Shown in pieces: positions 20,703-31,690 of a stretch of DNA of 64,000 bases. The position numbers were made by a program, and so were the translations under genes. Below the pieces are notes generated by a model. It saw only the letters and a program-made list of their open reading frames with translations. It was not told where the DNA came from and searched no databases. Source of the stretch: Acanthosoma haemorrhoidale (lineage: Eukaryota > Arthropoda > Insecta > Hemiptera > Acanthosomatidae); NCBI GenBank assembly GCA_930367205.1, contig OV884015.1, forward strand, positions 106,332,509 to 106,396,508. The letters are read 5' to 3'. Position 1 is the first letter of the stretch; every line of letters begins with the position of its first letter.

Positions 20703-21260
20703 TTAATCAATGAAGTACTCACCCTCGTTACCAACAACCTTTTGCCATCTAGTGTGCAAATTTTCAATGCCAGATTGATAAAAGTCAATTGGTTTGGGGG
20801 AAAAATATCTGGAGATGGCATTTTTGACATCATTCAAATTTTTTAATTTGTTGCCAATTGGAAAATGGCACAATATCGGGTGAGTTCGGTAGGTGAGGCA
20901 ATACCTCCCACCCAAATTCATTAATTTTTTTTCAGGGTTCGTCTTGCGCAGTGCGGCCTGCATTATCGCGTTGCAGAATAACGCCTTCTGTCGACAATCG
21001 CTGAGCACTCTTAAAATTAAAGATTGATTTACTCGATCAAATTGTTCACTGTAAAGATCTGCATTCACAGTTTTTCCAGGTATCAGCGATGAACGACCCC
21101 GCGAATACTCCACCAAACACACAAAAGCGCCTTTTTGGAGTGTAAACCTGGCTGTACTTCGTGCCGATTCATACGGAGAGAGATTTTTGGATTATCATAG
21201 AGGATCCATTTCCCATCTCCAGTCTCACCCACCATACGCCCCCGATACTGCGCCCTTGAA
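20703..21260 (-). pseudogene. Mariner transposase, C-terminal two thirds (M5 left half)
   Basis: Read from about 21260 down: MVGETGDGKWILYDNPKISL (first catalytic Asp and the WILYDN motif), WWSIRG, then IPGKTVNADLYSEQFDRVNQ, a QRDNA-type second Asp motif, KINEFGW-like, PPYSPD-like sequence in shifted frames, and FSPKPIDFYQSGIENLHTRW QKVV before the stop at 20703. Relative to DD34D mariners (relatives of SETMAR/Hsmar1 by motif) the N-terminal DNA-binding third is missing and at least three frame changes are needed. Confidence 0.8.
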
Positions 21261-21700
21261 TTTCAATTTATTCTGATCGCGGGGTCGTTTGCCGCTGATA
21301 CCTGGAAAACTTGTGAATGCAGATCTTCAAAGTGAACAATTGGACCGAATTAATCAATCTTTAATTGAAAATTGCCCAGTGATTGTCAATAAAAAAGGCG
21401 TTATTCTGCAACACGATAATGCAAGACCCCACAGTGCCTTTTTTTTCCGCAAGAACCCTGGAAAAAATTAATGAATTGGGGTGGGAGGTATTGCCTCAAC
21501 CACCATACTATCCTCATATCGGATCTCCATTTATTCCGATCGCTACATTTTCTAAGTGGCAAAAAATTTCAAAATTTGGATGTTGTCCAAAATGCTATCT
21601 TCATATATTTCGCTCAATAAACAATTGATTTTTATCGGACCGGCATTGAAAATTTATACACTAGATGGCAAAAGACTTCGTTAAAACTTTATCTGTTTGA
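21230..21700 (+). pseudogene. Mariner transposase, C-terminal half (M5 right half)
   Basis: Begins with HPPYAPDTAPLNFNLF, which equals the late third-Asp motif (PDIAPSDFHLF type), then after a stop restarts earlier in the protein at LPLIPGKLVNADLQSEQLDR, VNKKGVILQHDNARPHSAFF (second Asp), LEKINELGWEVLPQPPYYPH and ends with the FRSIN and TLDGKRLR relics. So the right half itself contains a small out-of-order fragment at the palindrome centre. Confidence 0.8.
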
Positions 21701-21896
21701 ATTTAATGTAAAAAAACCGACATTACTTTCCGTTCTCCCTATTATTTCGTCACACTTATTCTACATTTTATTTAAATGTAATTAGAATCTTTACAAAAAC
21801 TGTGAAGTTTTTTTTTTAACAACAGTCCAAAGCTCGGAGTTCTTTATGAACTATCAAGTAGTTAAAGTGTGAAAGTTCCTAGAGAACACAAAGTAC

Positions 21897-22131
21897 CTCC
21901 ATTGTGGAGCCCTTGCTGCGCCAACTTCTGATTGGCAGCCGCCGAAGACACCCTGACAGTGAGGAGAGTTGACAGCGGAGAGAGGTCGTCCACGGCACTG
22001 GAGCAGTTGAGGTAGACCACTCCCGAGTCGAGGTTGAGCCTGCTCAGAGGATACTTAAGGGACAGCGACCTCGAGAACAGATGGCCGTCGTGCTCCGTCT
22101 TCGGGGTGTCCGTCGTATAGTAGCTCCTTGC
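21897..22131 (-). CDS. Beaten-path-like protein, exon encoding second half of an Ig domain
   Basis: Minus-strand exon of 235 nt: acceptor with a strong polypyrimidine tract (TCTGTTCTCTCTTAG, splice after 22132) and donor GGAG/GTACTT at 21896. Starting in phase 0 it gives 78 codons plus one base, without stops: SYYTTDTPKTEHDGHLFSRS, LSLKYPLSRLNLDSGVVYLN, CSSAVDDLSPLSTLLTVRVS, SAAANQKLAQQGLHNGG. LDSGVVYLNC is the D-x-G-x-Y-x-C signature at the end of an Ig domain, and C43 pairs with C26 of the upstream exon. NCSS is a possible N-glycosylation site. Codons are GC-rich, unlike surrounding DNA. Beat family proteins are secreted or membrane-anchored cell-surface proteins of neurons that bind Sidestep-type partners. 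Next exon (phase 1) not found below 21897. Which Beat paralogue cannot be said. Confidence 0.82.
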
Positions 22132-22504
22132 CTAAGAGAGAACAGAAGGATACCGTCAAGTAGTGACATAAACATGGGCATGCAAGCTACAGGCAGACGT
22201 ACATATTAGAAGACAAATTCCGCTTCTGGCATAATTCTTACCTTAAACCACATTTAAAGTTAATGTGTTTACGCCAGAACCGGTATTTCTACTCTACCTA
22301 CTACTTACTAGGAGTTAGGCAAAGCAAGTTAAGTTCGGTAATAGGATAACTTAGTAACAGGTAATATCACAAGGATACTAAATTATTATTAAATTTCTGA
22401 ATTAGTACCACACTTACACCGACAAAAAATAAACATTGCAATTATTATATTACCCTTGATTTTCGTCCTGGTGATCTTAACGCAATAAGACTATTGATTG
22501 CACC

Positions 22505-23335
22505 CATATCCTTCAAGGCAAGATCACTTGCTAACGTCACCCAACCTGTCGCTGCGTCTCAAACCGATGATCTATAAATGTGTCCTCCGGCCAGCTCTGC
22601 TGTACGGTGTCCCGCTGTTTACCCACTTGACTGGCAATACAGCCAAATGTCTCCAACATTTCCAGAATGGGATCATGCGAAAAGTGGTCCGACATACCTC
22701 TCTCAAAGGTTAAAGAACGTTGACCTGCACCCGTTGCTTGGTGTGCCGTTGGTGGGTGAGTTCATCCACGGGAGACACATCAAGTTTTTTGACTCGTTGC
22801 AGCACCTCACAAATACAATGTTTAACACTATGATTCCATCACCTTCCGCCAACAGACTGTCGGGGAAAATTCAGGTTAAGAATTAGTATATAAGTTAGTT
22901 TTATGTTTTTGATCAAAAAGGTGAGCCCCTTCACTTTACAGAGTCTTATCAAAGAAGTCAGTGTATCAATATACTTGTATTAAATTATATAATTTTATGG
23001 AGTTGAGTCCTTGTATAGAATGTATTTTTTTTTTTCTTAGCTCTAAAATTATAAGATTAAGGATGAGGGAAAAATAAAGGGATATTTGGGTTGAGCGGAT
23101 CCTTGTACTAGGAGTACCTGCTTGAAGGTGGTGTGAGAGGATTAAGGAGTGTGGGAAGCCTCGGTAGAGGTTGATAGTTGCAGTACAGTGGTGAGAGTCC
23201 ACTGGTGACAGTTATCTTTCAAAATAACTGTATAGAATGTAGCGATGCTACAGGACATATAAGAGTAATATGTAAATATATTTGAATGAGAATCTATAAC
23301 TATAATCATTTTTAAGGGGTTTGTAAAAAATCATA
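22505..23335 (+). mobile_element. LINE family B, ORF2 end plus 3' UTR, interrupted by family C
   Basis: Encodes HLLTSPNLSLRLKPMIYKCV, LRPALLYGVPLFTHLTGNTA and FQNGIMRKVVRHTSL, shifts frame, then VDLHPLLGVPLVGEFIHGRH and FDSLQHLTN. The 3' UTR starts after 22885 and is split at 23012-23241 by a family C insertion with a 13-bp duplication, resuming with TGTAGCGATGCTACAGGAC and ending near 23335. Confidence 0.85.
23025..23228 (-). mobile_element. LINE family C 3' tail nested in family B
   Basis: Flanked by TGTATAGAATGTA at 23012-23024 and 23229-23241, a perfect 13-bp target site duplication. The insert starts (minus strand) at 23228 with GTCACCAGTGGACTCTCACC and ends in an A-tract at 23025-23035. 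It matches the 3' end of the C copy at 37390-37586. Only the last ~200 bases integrated. Confidence 0.9.
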
Positions 23336-23494
23336 ACAAGGCAAGTTCAATTCAACCTTATTCCTTAAAGAAGCCGGGCATGCATATATGTTTTCGGAGT
23401 CCAAGATTTCATATTATTTATTATATCAATTTTCAAAGTAATTGCTGATGGTTCCCAAATCTATTTATCTCCCCCCTCTCCAAGTATTTAGCTG

Positions 23495-23970
23495 CATTTT
23501 CCAAAATTCAGGGATGCGTAGATCGAATAAGTGCCTGGGCAAACCTGGTTAACAGGAGCGAAAACTCAGGCGATTGTCATAGGCTACATGTCCCCTCTCA
23601 ACGGCCCTTTGCCAATATTCTTGCTTTAAGCCTTCATAAGCATATCTTTCTGTCCCACCGTCAAAAACCTAGGGATAACCATTGACCATGATTCAGGCCC
23701 CTAGCGGGGCGGCCGGCCAGGCTACGCCTGGCCTACAACAAACCATCGCCTAGGCACCCCTAGGCTCAATCCTTGGTAGACTCTCACTACTTTCCTGACT
23801 CCATCCGCCTTTCTAGGCATTCCACACCCCATATCCTTCTCATACATCCTTCAAATAGGGGTCTCTCCTTAGTGAAAGGCACTTTCCAGCCAAAAATAAT
23901 TTTCCTTATTTTTCCCACATTCCTATTTTTATAAGTTTGAGAGCTTAGGAAAAAAAAAAAAAAAAAAAAA
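23495..23970 (+). mobile_element. LINE family D, RT fragment plus 3' tail
   Basis: The 5' part encodes, with shifts, CVDRISAWAN and KTQAIVIGYMSPLNGPLPIF, then PTVKNLGITIDHDSG, which is the palm/thumb border of LINE reverse transcriptases (VKNLGI-x-ID). It then jumps to the GC-rich 3' tail (GCCAGGC..GCCTGGC near 23715-23735) and ends with AAGTTTGAGAGCTTAGG and an A-tract at 23951-23970. An internal deletion joins RT to 3' UTR. Confidence 0.75.
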
Positions 23971-24604
23971 ATTATTTGACATCTGAACATTGAAATTAGA
24001 GTGTTAGAATTTTAGAGAAGAAACGTGACCTATGTGCATATAATATCACAATGCCCATTAGAAGTAGCATGTACTCAGACTGACAAGTGTCACGCTGGTA
24101 CAGTAGGTGTGACATGGGCTGCATTGCAATACAGTGCATACAGGCAGACATTTGCCAGGAGAGGGCATAGATACATCGTGGCTGATACAAACTACACAGC
24201 TCCGACCTCTCAATTAGCATAATTATCTGGCGAGATATGGGCCATTAGTGCTAATAGCTTCTGCAATGAGGTCTTGTCAAGTCTGATCCCAAGGGACGAT
24301 TGTTCGCTTATAACGTCCGTACAGAAGCATCTACTCCTCGAATCTCCAATCTCCCATATACGAATATATATCTCCGGATTAGTAAAGTATATATTTAATA
24401 GCCGGGTTGTATAGCTGGATCACAATTAAATACATATGACACAAAAGCTCATGAAGAGGTAACAAAGGTGTTAGCAAGTGCTACTGATATTTGGCTTGGT
24501 CGTTCTTAATTTCAGTTCTCTGTTATTTCTTTATCCCTGACACTTAAGTTTCAAAACACTAAACTAATTGATATTCGTCACCAATCTTTAAATCTAGACT
24601 TTAC
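23971..24604. other. No gene recognised
   Basis: Overlapping plus and minus frames at 23996-24222 are open but complementary to each other, and neither resembles a family. Confidence 0.4.
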
Positions 24605-25065
24605 TATTCCAAGTTCATGAAATTCCATAGTAACCTATCCAACCACCCTAGTCCCCTAGGACAGTCATTGTAATCATTGCACCACTCATCTCTATAATCC
24701 TCCTTGGAGATTGAAACGGCAGTGACCTACTATAAATGCGTGACAATGGGAGTCCTTGCAATGGCCAGTTTCTCCAATCATGCCTTGAGCGTATGTGGCT
24801 CTCGCGCTCTTCGTCAGCCTCCACTGGCTCGTATCCGGTCACGCGGCTGACGGATGAGTGTGGGGGACTTTCCAAGACTCTACTTCCTCTTTCGCATGCA
24901 AGGGAGGGACAACCATGTGGGTTTGGGATGCCTCTGGGCTGTTTGTAGTATCAAGTGAATGATGAATTGTAAATATGGTATGAATGAGAACATTTATCAT
25001 AATTACTTATTGACTAATAAGGCAGATTGTAATTTTAGCACAATAAAAATTATTTTGATTGAAAA
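24605..25065 (+). mobile_element. LINE family A, ORF2 end plus 3' UTR
   Basis: Begins TCCAAGTTCATGAAATTCCA (SKFMKFHSNLSNHP codons), continues through NPPWRLK-type codons with a short gap, then the complete 3' UTR to GGCAGATTGTAATTTTAGCA, CAATAAA and an A-rich tail ending near 25065. One of the better 3' ends of the family. Confidence 0.85.
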
Positions 25066-27274
25066 AAAAACAAGGCTACCAGTTCCTTATATCCTTTCAA
25101 TCTAATAATTCATCATTATTATTCTTTTGATTTTTTTTATTAATTTTGTTTCTTCCTATATTTAATACATTCCGAAAACCTTTCACGCTCTTTCCCCTAT
25201 TGTAATAATTGTATTTATTTTCAGTTCTATTCAACTATTGCTATTTGTTTCATTAAGCCGTAGGTTCATTTTAGTCATCGTGTACACAGGGACATTTTTA
25301 TCTATGATTTTAGCATTTCAGTGTAATGTCTATTTTTGGGACAATATCCCAGACTGATCTGTTCATTTCATCACTAATTTATCCTCACGATCCTAAATGG
25401 ACTCTTTCCATACTGATTACTCTAAGGAAAAAAATCTGTATGAGTTTTGATTTTATACCAGTGATTTCAAACGTCCTTGTGCACGAGCATGAAACATTTC
25501 ATTCTTTAAATGATCATAGTTTACATTAATAAATTATTTTTACCCTCACTTTCTTTGGGTTTCATTTATTTTTTTTGTTTATTGCAATGACAAAATTGCG
25601 ATTCGTGGTTAAAACATTACTAGAAAATAAATTGATTGTTTGAATTTATACGTCTCGAAAAATTACATTTAAATCTCGAAAAAAAAAAGGACATTTAAGC
25701 ATACAATTTTGTTGCGACATCTTAACACGTTGTAGTTTAGGTTGCATACATTCAGGTATGAAGTTATTGTACCTTGATTCAGATTTTTAATAACCATTTT
25801 TCGTTAATTTTTGAGATGTGGTAGACTTCTTCCGGATCGACGAGTTGTTCAAGCGCTTCGATTCTGCAAATACCTTGAACAGTTGTTGATCGTGATTACT
25901 GGACGTTATAAGCCGGGATTTGTAAGTAACACGAGTATTCGCGGCTGCAGCAAAGTCCATCGGATATATTAACTTTTGAAATAAACCAGTATCATGGAAA
26001 AGGATCATTGTAACCACCTGTTGTTTCGGTACTTTTTGGTGAAATGTGTTACCAAAGCTGCTCAATTTCAAACAATAGTGGCATACTTTCATACTACCGA
26101 TAGATGAGTAATGTGTAGAATTTTATGTATACATAGAGAAATTTAATAAATTGACAGCAAAAGCTCTAAGTTTTCTGTATTTGTGATCGTGTTTGTTCAT
26201 CACTTAGATCATACCTGTGCCAGGATCTTGTTCTTTGAACACTATTGTAACATTCTTAGCAATTTGTCAGAAGTGATATAATAATGTGTCTGTAGATCCA
26301 TTAAGTAAGCACTGGTGTTAATATTTAATTTAGTTCTTTGTAAACACTTCTTTAGTTCTTTGACTGACTATATAGAGATCGGTAGCCTAATATAAAAGAT
26401 TTCTTCTGAGGACTTGATATGCACGCTATGACCCGAAATTAAATGTAAACTACGGCATAGCACAGAATGCTAAAATGCACACAAATATGTATAGATAAGA
26501 AGGAGGCTGAGGAGAGGGGAGAAAGTAGCCCCGGTGACACAATATCCAGCCACACTAGCTCATTTCATATTCATGAATTGGGGGGGGGGAGGAGATGAGA
26601 CGAGGCGATTACATGCTAAAAATAGCTCCTGAATAAACAGACCCAAAGTTCGTGAGGTAATTTCCAATTTTCTTTGCTCGAGTAAGGAAAAGTGGGTGTG
26701 GGTGTAGAGCGTTTTTCAAATCGATGATTTTCATTAGTGGTAAATATCGCATGGGTTTAGTGGTAGGAATATCTTCTACTTTTATCCACAGCCACGTTAG
26801 AAAGCAAGAATCTCTGAATGTGGCAATATTTTTATACTTTCTTAAATTTTTTTAATTGATTTTTAGCGACTTCAAATTTTTTATCAATTATAAAATATAT
26901 TGTAGTTTTTGAAACATTAAGCGGTGCACCAAAGAACCAGCTTTAGTCCTTAAATATTTGCAAAAACTGCTTTATAATCATGAGAAAAAATACTAGGATA
27001 TTTCACTAGAAATCAATTTTAAACAAAAATAAATGAACCCTAAACACCTAAACTACTTAACATAAAACTGATAAAATTTTTATGTAATATATTCCCTTAA
27101 TTAAGGAAGTATGTAACTATGGCAAACTCTCACCTAAGAGGAACACTCAAAATACATACCCTGAGCTCCACAAAGGAACCTAATACCACTAATTTCGGGA
27201 TATGCCATGTTTGTAATTTAGTTTGAATGTGTTACTAATATTAACTAAAAAAAATATTAAATCATTCAAAACGA
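25066..27274. other. No gene recognised
   Basis: About 2.2 kb of AT-rich intronic DNA. The minus frame at 25787-26092 (101 codons, with CHYCLKLSSFGNTFHQKVPK) is unrecognised. A G-run lies near 26580 and a purine-rich block near 26500-26530. Confidence 0.4.
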
Positions 27275-27860
27275 TTATACAGTACGCTATTTAGGCTTCC
27301 ATCTCGACAAAAGACTGACATGGAACCCACACCCGAGGCTAAAAAGACAAGAACTAAACAGACACTTTGGACAACTGTACAGACTACTTACAGTATCCAT
27401 GTACATGTACGGTACAGACTGGACACCCCACCTCTCAATAGAAAATAAATTACTAATCTACAAAGTTATACTCAAGCCAGTCTGGACATACGGAATAGAG
27501 CTGTGGGGGACAGTAAAAACAAACATCAAGTGTATCCAATCCTTTCAATCAAAAGTCCTGAGAGCTATAGTAAATGCCCCTTATTAGGTCAGCAACAAAA
27601 CCCTTCATAATGATCTGAATATACCCTACATTCTTGAACTCATCCCTTCCAAGTTCATAAAATTCCATTGTGACCTATCCAACTACCCTAATTCCCAAGA
27701 ACAGTCATTGCACTGCACTACTAATCCCTATAATCCTCCTTGGAGACTAAAACGGCAGTGGCCTCGTGACCTGCTATAAATGCATGACAGTGGGAGTCCT
27801 GGCAAGGGCCGGTTTCTCCAACCTGGGCTGTTTGTATATATAGTATGAATTATTATAGGA
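27275..27860 (+). mobile_element. LINE family A, ORF2 C-terminal part
   Basis: Encodes AIXAS-type AT codons giving YLGFHLDKRLTWNPHPRLKR, QELNRHFGQLYRLL, then after a short unrelated insertion HLSIENKLLIYKVILKPVWT, YGIELWGTVK, SFQSKVLRAIVNAPY, a stop, VSNKTLHNDLNIPYILELIP and RLKRQWPRDLL. It ends inside the 3' UTR at GGCTGTTTGTATATA, so the distal 3' UTR and tail are missing. Jockey-clade by motif order. Confidence 0.85.
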
Positions 27861-28680
27861 CTACTGCTCTGTAATAGAGAAATCACCAACTATTTGTTAC
27901 ATATACTACGAAACATTATTAATGAAGTTGGAAATCGTGGAAAAGCAATAAAAGAAACCAAACGGAACGATGGAAAAGATGGAACAAAGACTACAAATCA
28001 CTGAGCTCAATTTTATTTTATGAAAAATCGATACAAAAAATGACATATTTAAATAAAATTTGTATATGGAAGTGAGACAAACATATATAATTGTTCAATG
28101 ACACTTGTTCGATAGTACAAAACTACAAATAGCGGCGGATGTACATAACTGAAAACACCCCAACACCGGAGGAGAGGCAATTTATGTAACGGCAAGGAAC
28201 ATGAAATTTAACAAGGGCACTGTTAGCTCAGTCAATATGGAAATGGATTCATTTACATACTTGCCTTCCACCCGCTCCCACTTTCGTAGTGGCCCTTTTA
28301 ATACCTTCTCGCCAGCCAAAATACACTTACGGTGCCTAACTCTTTTAATACCCCATAAATTTATCAGATGTCCTAACAGAATATCACTTTTCATATATTT
28401 CATAAGCCTTCTCAATGTTATAAATAATTTAGAATTGCGATTGTTACCTTAAAAGCAATTAACTACGGATAGGTCACAAATGAAAATGAAAAATAGATAG
28501 AATGTTAATGATGTTGTCATAACTCTCAAAATACTTTGATTGAGAGGAAATATGTAATTTCAAATTAAAAATTTGAAAAAGACCGAGAAGAGGTGATTAA
28601 CAAAAGGAGGTTTGGTTTTAACGGATAAGATTGGGTAGATGCTAGTAGATGCCTCTTCCTCTGTGTGTATACTGTATTTA
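27861..28680. other. No gene recognised
   Basis: The two frames at 28182-28452 lie on opposite strands of the same stretch. 28255-28350 (CACTTTCGTAGTGGCCC.. ..GCCAGCC) resembles a weak relative of the family C/D 3' tail on the plus strand, but the match is too poor to call. Confidence 0.35.
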
Positions 28681-29171
28681 ATGGGTGTCCCAGAATTAAC
28701 GCAAGATTTGATTTAAATAGAAAACACGGTTTTTAGTATTTTTGATGTTATTTTTTTATTGAATTATAAAGTAAATAAGATAGGGTCATTTATGGAATAA
28801 CACATCTGGCAAATGGCCTCCACGACTTTGCTGGCTCATACGCACTCTTTTGTCGAAATTTTCCATGACCATTTGGCATAAATGTGGTTGAATTTCCTTG
28901 ATACAGCGTTGAATTTCCTCTTTTAATGCACGGGTGGATGTGGGCCTGTTGACATACACCTTTGACTTCAAATTTCGAACTGCAGCCGCCAAACTTTCAT
29001 TATTTTTGAGATAATGTTCAACAATAAAGACACGTTGTTCTATCGTGTAACGCTCCATTTTTACTAACCCTAAACTGTCAGCTATCAAATTGTTTTTTTT
29101 TTAGGATTGCCAGCACTTTACTGCACAAATTGTGGCAAATTCAAATCTTGCGTTAATTCTGGGACACCATT
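28681..29171 (-). mobile_element. Tc1/mariner element M2, strongly deleted
   Basis: 491 bp between TA at 28679-28680 and TA at 29172-29173. Both ends carry the ~30-bp inverted repeat with GGTGTCCCAGAATTAACGCA, AGATTTGA. On the minus strand one open frame of 100 codons (29088-28786) fuses the transposase N-terminus directly to its C-terminus. This is the smallest member of the M1/M3 family here. Confidence 0.9.
28786..29088 (-). CDS. Fused N-/C-terminal remnant of Tc1/mariner transposase (M2)
   Basis: Encodes LVKMERYTIEQRVFIVEHYL, KNNESLAAAVRN, then at residue 39-40 jumps in frame to LKSKVYVNRPTSTRALKEEI and ends RGGHLPDVLFHK. All catalytic positions and the second half of the DNA-binding region are gone. 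The deletion kept the frame open from start to the normal stop. Likely just a deletion product, but it is uninterrupted, unlike M1 and M3. Confidence 0.6.
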   Translation of the reverse strand: MIADSLGLVKMERYTIEQRVFIVEHYLKNNESLAAAVRNLKSKVYVNRPTSTRALKEEIQRCIKEIQPHLCQMVMENFDKRVRMSQQSRGGHLPDVLFHK

Positions 29172-29173
29172 TA

Positions 29174-31089
29174 GTTACATAGATTGAAAAAAAATTCTGG
29201 TACCAATTTCTCATTAAATAATAAATAATAAAATAATGTTAAAAAGAAAATATCGCAAGACAAAGAAAAACAACAAAAAAGTGTAAAGAATTTCAAATGC
29301 AATAAAGGAAAGAATTTTAGTTAAGAAATTCGTAGAAGGGAAGTAATAAAAACATAAAAGAATAAGGAAAAGTCAGAAAAATACAATATTACATTTAAAA
29401 CAAAAAACTTTGAAACATATCAGGTAAAGAAAAAAAAAAAAAAAAAAAGGAACTAAAAGCTAATATTAAGAGAGGAGTTGTTGGAATCGGAAGATTTTGA
29501 TGGCTCGGAAGGTCGATTCATGGCGGATATTAGGAGTTAGAGAAGTCCAGTGATAGATGGAACTGTATGTAAGCACGGTCGAATGCTCCTGTCTTGTATT
29601 TATCTCGTAACCAAGCAAACACGTGGTGCTTTGTTATCTTGAAATGTCGACGAAAATGAATTTTCAACTTTAAAAAAAGGACATACAAAAATTAGTTTGA
29701 GGATAAAAAGCGCTTTTCATCAAAGTTCTTGCAAAAAAAAAAAATAAGTGCATTCTATTAAGGCATTTTTATCAAAATTAAAAAGTGAGACTTGGGATGT
29801 TGTGACTGAATTGTCAAGTGAAAAGAGATTGAAAACGTAACTCTACTTACACAATTAATTTCTATACTTCTTGAGAAAACTAACTATTACCGTACAAAAT
29901 ATTATTAAAATTAATTTTTCTCAACAATTAATTTTAGGGTTACACGAATAGTTTCTAGTCGATTTAGGTATTTTACTGGTATATGCTTTTTAACTTATAA
30001 TTTTATAGCATCGTATGGTCAAAATCAACGTCTGATTTAACCTTTATGACAAAAAAGTCCTTTACTCTGTTTATATACATTCCAAAATAATATCTTTGTA
30101 TCTTTATTTACAAAACAAAATAATGAGCTATCTGATCCTGAAATAAAACAAATATCGTAATGGGGTTAGTGAAACCTCTACGAAAGATAGTAATCTGGTC
30201 GTTAATAAATTCAAGACATTGATTGAACCTGTTGGCGGATTTCGCTAACCACACCACCTCACTGGGACTCAGATCTGAATATTATTGCTGTTTAGGGAAG
30301 GCTGCCAATTAGCCCTTGGTGGTGATGGTTGTCAGGGCTGCGGTTCTGCTCGACACCACCCTCTGTCCTTCTGACCCACCAATACATTTTAGTGGGGCAG
30401 GACCAACCGAAAAGATTTATCCATCATGTCTTTTAACCTGGGCAAGGATCATGGTGGTCCTTTTAATTGTTTTTAGAGCTTTTTATAATTTAAAACCTTG
30501 TAAATGGATATTTTTTACATTAATTACGTTTCATGTAAGCATTTCATATAATGCACATGGTTTGTTTGCTAGTTCGTTTAATTTATTTATATATTTTTGT
30601 TTATGGTTGAAAGGGGGATTACCTTTTATACTCTGGGAAAAATGAGCGTATCTTTTTGTTATTCATGTTAGTTTGTTGATATCTTTATAAGAATTAAATT
30701 GGGTTGCCCCAACCAGTATTGGTATTAGTAATGGAGTTATAGATAACCCGCTTATGCAATATCAGCTGAAAAAATCGTATCCCTTCCTCTTGTTGAGTTA
30801 TTATGTGATTACGTTTTCATTTTCCATTGTTTTTTGCGAAGTTCTTTTTGAGTTCGAATTTTCTGGAGCTTTAATATGGACAGGCCTGAAGAATTCACAG
30901 TTAGACAAGCGTCCCAAAGACAAGTGGTCATTCCCTTGGAATAAACCAATCCTCAGTCCATTCAGGGAGGTAAGCAGTAACAGCAGGAGACCCAAGCAAG
31001 GTCCGCCAAGAGATACGTAAACCTTAGATGACCATTCCACAACGTTCTCGGGCTTAAGACAGAGGTCTTTAACTTCGAAAGGAGCTTTA
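29174..31089. other. No gene recognised
   Basis: A-rich for the first 600 bases. 30290-30460 is GC-richer: a plus frame (30316-30645) starts MVVMVVRAAVLLDTTLCPSD, SGAGPTEKIYPSCL and then decays into AT-rich hydrophobic noise. This looks like the end of an element's coding region or its 3' UTR, of unknown type. Another frame at 30754-31020 ends KDKWSFPWNKPILSPFREVS and is also unrecognised. Confidence 0.4.
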
Positions 31090-31690
31090 TTTAGCTAGAA
31101 ATGTGGCGATTTTAGACCAAGGATAACAATAAACAATAAGACGACGCCTTCGCGAAGTAAATCTGACGTCCAGACTACCTCCCACTGGTCCACTTCTCCC
31201 CAGACAATATCGAGTAGCTAGACTTTAATTTCCACGGTAGTGTGCAAATCGGACAATCAATGATCGGAGAGTGGTTTTGTTCAGTGACGAGTCAAGATTT
31301 GCCATTCATTCTCCAGATGGTTCGTAGGCGCCCTTGAGAGTTCTTGGCTGTCTGAAACATTTCTCCAAGCACCATATTATTGACGATAATTCCATTTACC
31401 CCCAAGGCAATGCGAGACCACATACCGCTGCTTCCAGGAAGTAAGCATTAATTTTCTGCTCCTTCCTGCAAGACGTCTGGACCTTAATCCGACAGAGCAC
31501 GTGTGGGATACGCTTAAGAGGCGTATCAGAGCTCGGAATCATCCACTAACGGCACTTGTTCAACTTCAAAACCCATTATTGGAAGAATGAAGGAACATTT
31601 CTCAAGAAGACATTGCCTGTGCCATCCAATCAATACCGAGACAAATCCTAAGCTGTTAGACAACCAGATACTAGCTCTATAAACTTTTTT
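31090..31690 (+). pseudogene. Tc1-like transposase relic
   Basis: In several frames the plus strand encodes RRTIND-like codons then VVLFSDESRFAIHSPDGS (first catalytic Asp motif of Tc1-like transposases), QGNARPHTAAS (QDNARPHTA-type second Asp motif) and, further on, LQDVWTLIRQSTCGIR / RPDLNPTEHVWDTLKRRI-type sequence (third, Glu-containing motif), GTFLKKTLPVPSNQYRDKS. Motif order and spacing fit a DD34E Tc1 element with many shifts and stops; the part between the first and second motif is shortened. No inverted repeats identified. Confidence 0.75.

Larger units (their letters stand above)
20630..21739. mobile_element. Palindromic (foldback) mariner M5
   Basis: Bounded by TA at 20628-20629 and 21740-21741. 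The left end GGGGGACCGGAAAGTAATG and the complemented right end GGGAGAACGGAAAGTAATGT are inverted copies of one mariner terminus. The left half reads transposase on the minus strand and the right half reads the same C-terminal half on the plus strand, so both outer ends are the 3' end of the gene. They meet near 21250-21285. The element at 50263-51082 has the same architecture. Confidence 0.85.

Noticed and set aside
28255..28350. Family C/D 3' tail copy
   Set aside because: Only scattered similarity (GGCCC, GCCAGCC, CATACTT); not enough to separate from chance.
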